Source of the DNA: an uncultured Rubrobacteraceae bacterium
GTDB taxonomy: Bacteria > Actinomycetota > Rubrobacteria > Rubrobacterales > Rubrobacteraceae
Reading direction: 5' to 3'
Assembly (NCBI GenBank): GCA_902806105.1
Contig: CADCVI010000233.1
Coordinates: forward strand, 1 to 20,266
Length of the DNA stretch: 20,266 bases
Part shown: positions 14,537 through 20,266 of the stretch, piece after piece
Position numbering within the stretch: the stretch's first letter is position 1
Layout of the letters: each line of letters begins with the position of its first letter
Notes under the pieces: model-generated
What the model saw: only the letters and a program-made list of their open reading frames with translations
Database searches by the model: none
Told to the model about the DNA's origin: nothing
Position numbers and translations under genes: made by a program

Positions 14537-15256
14537 GCTGCGCGGCCCGGTGCGATGTCCGACCGGCCGTAAGAGTCCTCTCGGAGTCCACCGCAAACGT
14601 TGCTCCCCTGCCCGTAGCGTGCCCTTCTCGCGTCCGAGATCGTGGGGGTACTCCCGTCGCCAACGAAGCGATTCTGGAAGTTGTCCACCGGCCCCGTACG
14701 CCCTTTCCAGAAACCCCGACTCTCGGGCGGCGTTCTCGATCCACGCAAGCTCCTCGCGCGGCGCCTGCTCCTCTTTCTCAGATCCGGCGAGCTTGCGCCG
14801 CGGGACGTCTCCGGGCATGGTCCCGTCCGCTCCCACGCCGTAGAGGTTATCACGGCGGATCTCCATCCCCGCTAGCGTCTCGAGCAGCTTCGTCCTCCGG
14901 GGGTTTCTCCGACTGCACGCTCCGTCTTGCCGGCGCGGTACCCCTGCGTGATCTGTTCGCGATGCTCCTCCGTGAGATCGAGGTCTCCTCCGGCACGAGA
15001 TCACGGAGGCGCTTCTCGTTGCTCACCTTCCGTGTCTTCTCGGGCGCGTGCCAGGCGCTAGGATACTCCTCGGGTCCGGAGTTCGGGCATTCCAGGATGC
15101 GGGTAGACGTGCGCCCCTCGGCGACCGGGGCTTCAAGCTACTCGCGGGTGTTGGGCGCGTAGACATCCTCCCCGGACCAGGGTCGATTATCCAAGTGGTT
15201 CGGATCTACTCTTTGCTTCAGACCCGGAGGAAGGGGTTGCGCCCTCGTCCCCGCGT
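14537..15256. other. Degenerate intergenic stretch, possible recombinase fragment
   Basis: No intact gene. At about 14660-14890 on the minus strand, one frame holds a charged helical stretch, GMEIRRDNLYGVGADGTMPG then DVPRRKLAGSEKEEQ and REELAWIENAARESGFLER. Its pattern (LYxxYADGxxxxxxYxRKLAxLExEE) recalls the coiled coil near the C-terminus of large serine recombinases, but no catalytic domain is present. The identification is tentative. The rest is GC-rich with frame breaks on both strands, as expected for eroded genes. Confidence 0.3.
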
Positions 15257-15271
15257 GCGGCCCGTGGCCGC
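15257..15271 (-). terminator. Short GC hairpin just after the histidine kinase stop
   Basis: GCGGCC and GGCCGC form a perfect 6-base stem with a 3-base loop, starting two bases after the stop codon (15273-15275) on the minus strand. There is no T tract, so it may be a weak terminator or a 3' end stabiliser. Confidence 0.35.
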
Positions 15272-15272
15272 G

Positions 15273-18200
15273 CTAGGCGCGCCGCGACTCGGATTCGAGC
15301 GCCGGGCGGACCCGGTTGCCGTACTCCGATTCGATCTGCTGGAGCAGCCCCGGAGCGTGCGCCAGGTCGCCCGAGCTGCCAGCCCGTTCGAGCTTGCCGC
15401 AGAGCCGGGCCATAACACTGGCTCCGAGGTTGCCGGAGCTTCCCTTGAGGGAGTGGGAGAGCCTCTCCACGGTCCGAGCGTCGCCGTCTTCGATCGCCAG
15501 ACGCAGCCCGGACAACCTGGCCCGCGCGTCTGCCTCGAAAAGGCTCACAAGCTCACCGAGCAGATCCTCGCCGTCCTCCTTCTGCAGACCGACCAGGGTC
15601 TCGAGGACCGCGCGGTCGAGCGGTGGCTCCACCGTGGCGTTGGCGCGGGCCGGCGAACCGTTCGCCGCGGTACCCACGGGTTCTTCGGGCACCCAGCTTT
15701 TGAGGACCTCGCGAAGCTCGTCGGACTTTACGGGCTTGGACACGTAGTCGTCCATACCGGCTTCTAGCGCCGCTTCCCGGTCCCCCGCCATGGCGTTGGC
15801 CGTCATGGCGATAATCGGGGTGCGACGGCCGGTGCCTCGCTCGCGCTGGCGCACCGCCGAGGTGGCCTCGTACCCGTCCATCTCGGGCATCTGCACGTCC
15901 ATCAAGACCGCGGTGTAGGGGACGCGGGCTAGGGCCTCGACGGCCTCGCGACCGTTGGTGGCAACGTCCGCCCGGTACCCGAGCCGTTCGAGCATTCGTA
16001 CCGCCACCTTCTGGTTGACGGGGTTGTCCTCGGCCACCAGCAGGCGCGCCTTGGAGAGCCTCCTCCCCTCGCGCAGGGCGTGGCGGGTCACCGGCTCCCC
16101 GCCCTCCTCCGGCGCTGCCTCGAACGCTCCCATGACGGTCGCCAAGGCATCGTAGAGGTCGGACTGCCTCGCCGGTTTGGTCAGGTAGGCCTCTATGCCG
16201 GCCTTGCGGACATCGGCGGTGTCCCCCCGCTGCCCGAGGGACGTGAGGAGCACGAGACGGGTTGGGGACAGGGCCGGATCGGCTTTTATCCTGCGCGCGA
16301 GCTCCATCCCGTCCATGCCGGGCATCATCATGTCGAGCACGGCCACGTCGTACGGGCGTCCGGCGCCGGCCGCGGCGCGCAACGCTTCCAGGGCGAAAGA
16401 TCCCCCCTCGGCCTCGCCGCTCTCCATACCCCAGGAAGCGACCTGCTCGCGCAGGATCTTGCGGTTGGTCGCGTTGTCGTCGACGATCAGCACCCTTAGG
16501 TCGTGCAGGTCGGCGCGGGGCGGATGGGCGGGTACCGATCCTTCGGGCTGCTTCTCCAGGGGGAGGGTAAAGAAGAACGTGCTGCCCGGGCGGAGCCGTG
16601 GATCGCTCTGCACCCCTATCTTCCCGCCCATGAGCCCGACGAGCCGCTTGGAGATAGCCAGCCCCAGGCCCGTCCCGCCGTACCTTCTGGTGGTGGAGGC
16701 GTCGGCCTGGGTGAAGGCGCCGAACAGCCTGCCGCGTTGCTCCGTCGTCAGCCCTATGCCCGTGTCGATCACCTCGAAGCGGACCTCCGCGGAGCCGGGG
16801 CTTTCTCCCACGAGGCTAACGCGCACGATGACCTCACCCTCTTCGGTGAACTTGATGGCGTTGCCGACGAGGTTGGTCAGAACCTGGCGTACGCGTCCGG
16901 GGTCACCCCTCAGGGCGACCGGCACGCTGGACTCGATCAGGCCGGCGAGTTCGAGCCCCTTGCCGAAGGCCCGTTCGGCGAAGAGGGAGAGCGTCTCCTC
17001 CACCGCCGCCCTCAGGTCGAAGTCGATGACCTCGACGCGCATCTTCCCGGCTTCGATCTTCGAGAAGTCGAGGATGTCGTTGATGATCGTTAGGAGGGAC
17101 TCACCGGAGACCCTTATCGTTTCTGCGTACTCGCGCTGCTCGTCGGATAGGCCGGTGTCCAGGAGGAGGCCGGTCATGCCGATGACGCCGTTCATGGGGG
17201 TGCGGATCTCGTGGGACATGTTCGCGAGGAACTCGGACTTCGCCCGGTTGGCCTCCTCTGCCGCCTCCCTGGCCTCTAGAAGCTGAGCTTCCGACCGGGT
17301 CCGCTCGACCACCCGGCCGAGCTGGGTCCCGACCTGCTGCATGACCTCGAGGATCCTGTCGTCGGGCTCGGCGACCTCCGTGCAGAAGAACTCCAGCGCG
17401 GCGACGACCTCCTCACCCGCAAGCACGGGGAAGGCTACGCCGGACCTCATGCCCGCCTTTTTGGCCTCTTTCTCCCTCGTGAAGTTCGCATCAGCTTCGA
17501 TGTTTGGGACCCAGGCCGGTTGACCGCTCGCCAGAACCCTCCCCGGAAGCCCCTGACCCGGGGCGAACCGCAGGTCCTTCGTGGCCTCCACGAAACCCCC
17601 GAGACGCTCCGGGTCATCGAGGTGCCACACCCCGCTCGAGGAGAGCACGCCTACTCCCTCGTCCTCCGGGGAGAGGAAGTAGGCGTGCCCCACCGGCCAG
17701 CCGGTGTGGACGCAGACCTCTTCGATACAGGTCCGCATCGCCTCCTCGACGCTCGTGGCCTCGTTGGAGGCGGCCGAGACCGCCCTGAGCAGGTGTATCA
17801 GAGCGTCGTTCTTGTGCGCCTCCTCCTCAGCGCGCTTTCGCTCGGTCACGTCGCGGATGACGCCGGTGAAGAGGACGTCGTCCTCCTCGCGCGTCTGCCC
17901 GATGGTGAGCTCCAGCGGGAACTCGTCACCGCCCTGGCGCAGCCCCGCGAGCTCCACCGGCCCCTTGCCAACCACGCGGGCTTCCCCGCCCGCCAGGTAA
18001 CGCCTGAAGCCGGTTTCGTGCAGGGCCCTGAACCTCTCGGGCATCAGGATGCGCAAAGGCTTGCCCAGTATCTCGTCCGCCGCGTACCCGAACATGCGCT
18101 CGGCCCCCGGGTTGAAGGAGCGGATCAAGCCGTTCTTCGTCATGCTCAGGATGGCGTCGTCGGCGGTGTCAACCAGCGCGCGGTAGCGCTCCTCGCTCTT

Positions 18201-18812
18201 CTCGAGCTCCCTGACTCGCCTGGCCTCTTCCTCCCCGAGCTTTCGCTCGCGCTCCAAGGAGCCGAGGGTCTCCAGCCTGCCCACCACCGCCCGGGCGAAA
18301 GCCTTGAGCAGGATCATGCGGTCCTCGCCGAACTCCCTGGGCCTCGCGTCCATCAGGCAGAGGGTGCCTACCGTATGCCCGTCGGAGGTGATCAGGGGTG
18401 CCGCGGCATAGAAGCGGATGCCGTAATCCCTGCTGACCGGCTCGTTCTCGAACCCTGCGGTCGCCTGAAAGTCTCGTACCACGAGCGGCTCCCCGGCCTC
18501 CACCACGCGCCGGCACACCATGCGCTCGCGCGGACCCACCCTTGCCTCTACCAGATCGGCGGGCAGTTCGCCCGACCAGGCCCTGAAATACAGCTCGTCC
18601 GGGAGCACGAGGTTCGCCGAACACAGGTCCGTGCCGAAGGCGCCACGCGCGTCGTCGACGAGCCCCTGGAGGACGTGGTCCGTCTCGGAACGCACGAAGC
18701 CCAGACAGGTCAACTCTGACAAACTCGGCGCCTCGTCCCCGTTTGATCCCGCGTTCTTCACGTTCATCCCGATCCATTCCACACCCGGCGCATTGACACC
18801 GCAAGTCGTCAC
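15273..18812 (-). CDS. Soluble hybrid histidine kinase with full internal phosphorelay
   Basis: Up to 1179 residues with no membrane helix, so a cytoplasmic sensor. Domains in order: GAF (about 35-185), a coiled linker, PAS (about 205-325), a second GAF (about 340-500), HisKA with phosphorylated H534 in NMSHEIRTP, and HATPase with N-box [10 protein letters not shown] (650-659), DTGIGL and [10 protein letters not shown]. Then come receiver 1 (about 772-895, D827), receiver 2 (about 922-1042, D972) and an HPt domain (about 1066-1175, H1120 in [10 protein letters not shown]). All phosphotransfer residues are present, so phosphate can move His-Asp-His within one chain and then to an unlinked regulator. 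No output regulator is adjacent. The two GAF and the PAS domain imply sensing of small molecules, redox or light. The GTG at 18812 has poor spacing; ATG at 18767 is a likely alternative start. Confidence 0.93.
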   Translation of the reverse strand: MTTCGVNAPGVEWIGMNVKNAGSNGDEAPSLSELTCLGFVRSETDHVLQGLVDDARGAFGTDLCSANLVLPDELYFRAWSGELPADLVEARVGPRERMVCRRVVEAGEPLVVRDFQATAGFENEPVSRDYGIRFYAAAPLITSDGHTVGTLCLMDARPREFGEDRMILLKAFARAVVGRLETLGSLERERKLGEEEARRVRELEKSEERYRALVDTADDAILSMTKNGLIRSFNPGAERMFGYAADEILGKPLRILMPERFRALHETGFRRYLAGGEARVVGKGPVELAGLRQGGDEFPLELTIGQTREEDDVLFTGVIRDVTERKRAEEEAHKNDALIHLLRAVSAASNEATSVEEAMRTCIEEVCVHTGWPVGHAYFLSPEDEGVGVLSSSGVWHLDDPERLGGFVEATKDLRFAPGQGLPGRVLASGQPAWVPNIEADANFTREKEAKKAGMRSGVAFPVLAGEEVVAALEFFCTEVAEPDDRILEVMQQVGTQLGRVVERTRSEAQLLEAREAAEEANRAKSEFLANMSHEIRTPMNGVIGMTGLLLDTGLSDEQREYAETIRVSGESLLTIINDILDFSKIEAGKMRVEVIDFDLRAAVEETLSLFAERAFGKGLELAGLIESSVPVALRGDPGRVRQVLTNLVGNAIKFTEEGEVIVRVSLVGESPGSAEVRFEVIDTGIGLTTEQRGRLFGAFTQADASTTRRYGGTGLGLAISKRLVGLMGGKIGVQSDPRLRPGSTFFFTLPLEKQPEGSVPAHPPRADLHDLRVLIVDDNATNRKILREQVASWGMESGEAEGGSFALEALRAAAGAGRPYDVAVLDMMMPGMDGMELARRIKADPALSPTRLVLLTSLGQRGDTADVRKAGIEAYLTKPARQSDLYDALATVMGAFEAAPEEGGEPVTRHALREGRRLSKARLLVAEDNPVNQKVAVRMLERLGYRADVATNGREAVEALARVPYTAVLMDVQMPEMDGYEATSAVRQRERGTGRRTPIIAMTANAMAGDREAALEAGMDDYVSKPVKSDELREVLKSWVPEEPVGTAANGSPARANATVEPPLDRAVLETLVGLQKEDGEDLLGELVSLFEADARARLSGLRLAIEDGDARTVERLSHSLKGSSGNLGASVMARLCGKLERAGSSGDLAHAPGLLQQIESEYGNRVRPALESESRRA

Positions 18813-18820
18813 ATACCTTT

Positions 18821-18869
18821 GTTATCGGCAGGGTCAGATCGGACCTTTAACTCCGCCGGTCCGACGGAG
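18821..18869 (-). promoter_or_regulatory. Possible kinase promoter with adjacent dyad site
   Basis: On the minus strand GATAAC (18821-18826) lies 18 bases from TTAAAG (18845-18850), a weak -10/-35 pair. Directly upstream is a 19-base dyad, CTCCGCCGGTCCGACGGAG (18851-18869), whose two 9-base halves pair at 8 positions. This is a suitable position for an activator. A transcript from here would start at about 18814, which favours the ATG at 18767 as the start of the kinase. Confidence 0.35.
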
Positions 18870-19294
18870 GACCCTCACCGGCGAAACGCAGGTCGGTGCG
18901 TCCCACGAACCCTGGCCCGCCCCCTCCTTGATACCACCAATCACCGGGTCTGACCGCAAGAGGGCAGGCATCGGCGCACGAAAAAGAGCCGACCTCGGTT
19001 CGTCAACACCAACGGTTCCAGCCCCTTCAACAGCCGTGTCCAGGAGAAACGAACCCAACACGACATCGGTCGGGCTCCCCACGAGGGCATCGCGGAAGGG
19101 TATCCGAGAGCAAGAGCGATAGGCGCCTGACGACAAAACACGGAAGCGGTACGCAGAACGCCGCAACAGCTTCATCCCCACGACCCTCGAAATCGGAGCA
19201 CCGTCTCAGGGTCCCGGGACATCCCGAAACTGTCCGAACGGCGCTGCCCATCGAACGAAACGCTCACCGCCAGGGATCTGTCCCGTAAAGGCAG
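18870..19294. other. Intergenic region without recognisable gene
   Basis: Over 400 bases between the kinase and the glutathione S-transferase. Open frames exist on the minus strand (for example 18834-19181), but overlapping frames of equal quality, missing ribosome binding sites and unfamiliar protein sequence argue against a gene. It may be eroded coding sequence, as elsewhere in this window. I recognise nothing in it. Confidence 0.35.
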
Positions 19295-19906
19295 TTAGTC
19301 CTCCGTTATGGCCACGTGGCCGGGCTGCGAAGCGACGCGCCCGATCCAGGCTCGGACCGAGGGGTACGGCCCGAGCTCGAAGCCTCCCTCGTGGGCGACG
19401 TGCGTGTAGGCGTAGAGGGCGATGTCGGCGATCGTGTAGCGGTCCCCGACGAAGAAGTCCTTCTCCGACAGGTGGCTCTCCATGACCCCGAGGGCGGCAT
19501 GGCCGAGCTCCCGCTTCCGCTCCAGCTGCGCCAGAATCTCCCCCGTCATCTCCACGCCGTGGGTCGCCCAGAACCTCGGCGTGGCGATGTTCGGTTCGTG
19601 ACTGTACTGCTCGAAGAACATCCATTGCAGCACGCGAGCCCTCTCCGCCGAGACTTGCGGGAGGAACGGCGTCCCCTCGGCGAGGTAGCAGAGGATGGCG
19701 TTCGACTCCGGCAGGAACCCTAGCCCTTCGGCCTCAAGCACGGGCACGCGGCCGTTGGGGTTTATCCCCTTCAGAAACTCCGGCGTGCGCGTCTCCCCCC
19801 GGTCGATGTCGTACTCGATCCGCTCGTACGGCACGCCGAGCTGCGCCAGCAGGAGCCGGACCTTGTAGCCGTTCCCCGAGGACAGGTTGTCATGGAGGCG
19901 GATCAT
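19295..19906 (-). CDS. Glutathione S-transferase family protein
   Basis: 203 residues, the typical length. The N-terminal thioredoxin-like domain (1-80) starts MIRLHDNLSSGNGYKVRLLL, with S9/S10 as candidate catalytic serine, and includes NPNGRVPVLE (49-58) and the thiol-binding SNAILCYLAEGT (68-79). The all-helical domain (about 88-200) has the usual DRYTIADIALYAYTHVA. GSTs conjugate or reduce electrophiles using glutathione; most actinobacteria make mycothiol or other thiols instead, so the real thiol is open. The ATG has a GAGGGGGG ribosome binding site. It starts 35 bases after the end of an MBL-fold hydrolase gene on the same strand, probably one operon, and that hydrolase family can act on thiol esters. 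A decayed second copy lies at 14293-14536. Confidence 0.92.
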   Translation of the reverse strand: MIRLHDNLSSGNGYKVRLLLAQLGVPYERIEYDIDRGETRTPEFLKGINPNGRVPVLEAEGLGFLPESNAILCYLAEGTPFLPQVSAERARVLQWMFFEQYSHEPNIATPRFWATHGVEMTGEILAQLERKRELGHAALGVMESHLSEKDFFVGDRYTIADIALYAYTHVAHEGGFELGPYPSVRAWIGRVASQPGHVAITED

Positions 19907-19941
19907 GGCCCCCCTCGTGACGTAGTGCGCACCCGACTACT

Positions 19942-20266
19942 CTAAGTCGTCCTGAAGCGGACGAGGTCTTTGCCCGCGATTCGTTCCGCCCTGCCCTGGA
20001 GGACGAGGTGGTCGAGATGGGCCAGCGTCTCGGCGAGGGCGAAGCACCTCTCGTAGATCGAGAGGCCGTAGCGAAAGACCTTGCGCGAGACCTCGAACGA
20101 GGTCTTCGGGCCTCCCGTGATCTCCCCGAGCATCTCTTCCAGGCGCTCCTCGTGGTGGGCTAGTAGCTCGTCCACGCGGCCCGGAAGGTCGTGAAAGATC
20201 GGGCCGTGTCCCGGCAGGATGGTCTCCGCAGGGAGATCTCGCATCGAGCGGAGGCTCTCCTCGTAG
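19942..20266 (-). CDS. MBL-fold metallo-hydrolase, C-terminal part (runs off the right edge)
   Basis: The frame is open to the window end, so only the last roughly 107 residues are seen. YEESLRSMRDLPAETILPGH followed by GPIF carries the PGHG motif, whose histidine is a metal ligand in metallo-beta-lactamase-fold enzymes. The rest, from about HHEERLEEMLGEI to VLQGRAERI, matches the winged-helix tail found in LACTB2-like hydrolases (alternating helices, a conserved LAHLDHLVLQGRA near the end). Such proteins hydrolyse thioesters or RNA depending on the subgroup, which cannot be decided without the N-terminal metal site. An internal ATG at 20244 is not the true start. It precedes the glutathione S-transferase gene, 35 bases apart. 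Confidence 0.85.
   Translation of the reverse strand, partial: YEESLRSMRDLPAETILPGHGPIFHDLPGRVDELLAHHEERLEEMLGEITGGPKTSFEVSRKVFRYGLSIYERCFALAETLAHLDHLVLQGRAERIAGKDLVRFRTT

Noticed and set aside
17520..18719. 399-codon plus-strand open frame opposite the histidine kinase
   Set aside because: Shadow of the GAF/PAS coding region; no family signature.
18834..19181. 115-codon minus-strand open frame between the kinase and the glutathione S-transferase
   Set aside because: No ribosome binding site, no recognisable similarity, and competing frames of similar length on both strands; treated as non-coding or eroded.
1..20266. CRISPR array, phage genes, defence island, secretion or biosynthetic cluster
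   Set aside because: No regularly spaced direct repeats and no genes of these systems were seen; the remnants present do not add up to an active element.

Overview
The window is GC-rich, with long, mostly well-spaced genes preceded by purine-rich ribosome binding sites, and with frequent GTG/TTG codons at candidate starts. A GabD2-type aldehyde dehydrogenase close to the mycobacterial form, an RpoD-like sigma factor and a GC-rich, glutamate-rich protein style suggest an actinobacterium. Rubrobacter or a relative is my best guess, but this is an inference from protein style and not a database result.

Layout, left to right. Positions 1-563 hold no convincing gene. They contain a near-consensus leftward promoter with a small palindrome, and a rightward promoter-like sequence followed by three perfect hairpins (a candidate structured RNA or terminator cluster). 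A GH1 beta-glucosidase (minus, 564-1937) abuts a decayed, truncated aldo/keto reductase (about 1960-2283). A membrane-bound PAS-GGDEF-EAL cyclic-di-GMP protein (minus, 2568-4907) is followed by a frameshifted IS5-type transposase remnant (5095-5551). A rightward four-gene cluster (5714-9130) encodes an acyl-CoA synthetase, a short PhzF-family protein, an ECHDC3-like crotonase homologue without the two usual catalytic glutamates, and a ClpS-like adaptor with a changed N-degron pocket residue. An imperfect hairpin separates it from the convergent RpoD-like sigma factor (minus, 9230-10102), which has a very good promoter and a structured leader.

The right half starts with a rightward polytopic membrane protein (10588-11976) whose end overlaps by 8 bases the end of gabD2 (minus, 11969-13555). 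Then come a hemolysin III/TrhA membrane protein (minus, 13629-14291) and a roughly 980-base degenerate stretch. That stretch holds a decayed second copy of the glutathione S-transferase gene found 5 kb further on, and perhaps a recombinase coiled-coil fragment. A soluble hybrid histidine kinase with a complete internal phosphorelay (GAF-PAS-GAF-HisKA-HATPase-REC-REC-HPt; minus, 15273-18812) follows. The window ends in an intact glutathione S-transferase (minus) and the C-terminal part of an MBL-fold hydrolase (minus, running off the right edge).

Functionally this looks like ordinary chromosome with signalling (cyclic-di-GMP, phosphorelay), transcription (sigma factor) and acyl-CoA/aldehyde metabolism genes, interspersed with three clear gene remnants. 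I saw no CRISPR array, tRNA, rRNA, intact mobile element or defence system. The least ordinary items are the crotonase/ClpS cluster with two changed functional sites, the hairpin cluster at the left edge, the structured sigma-factor leader, and the unidentified membrane protein with an apparent internal repeat.
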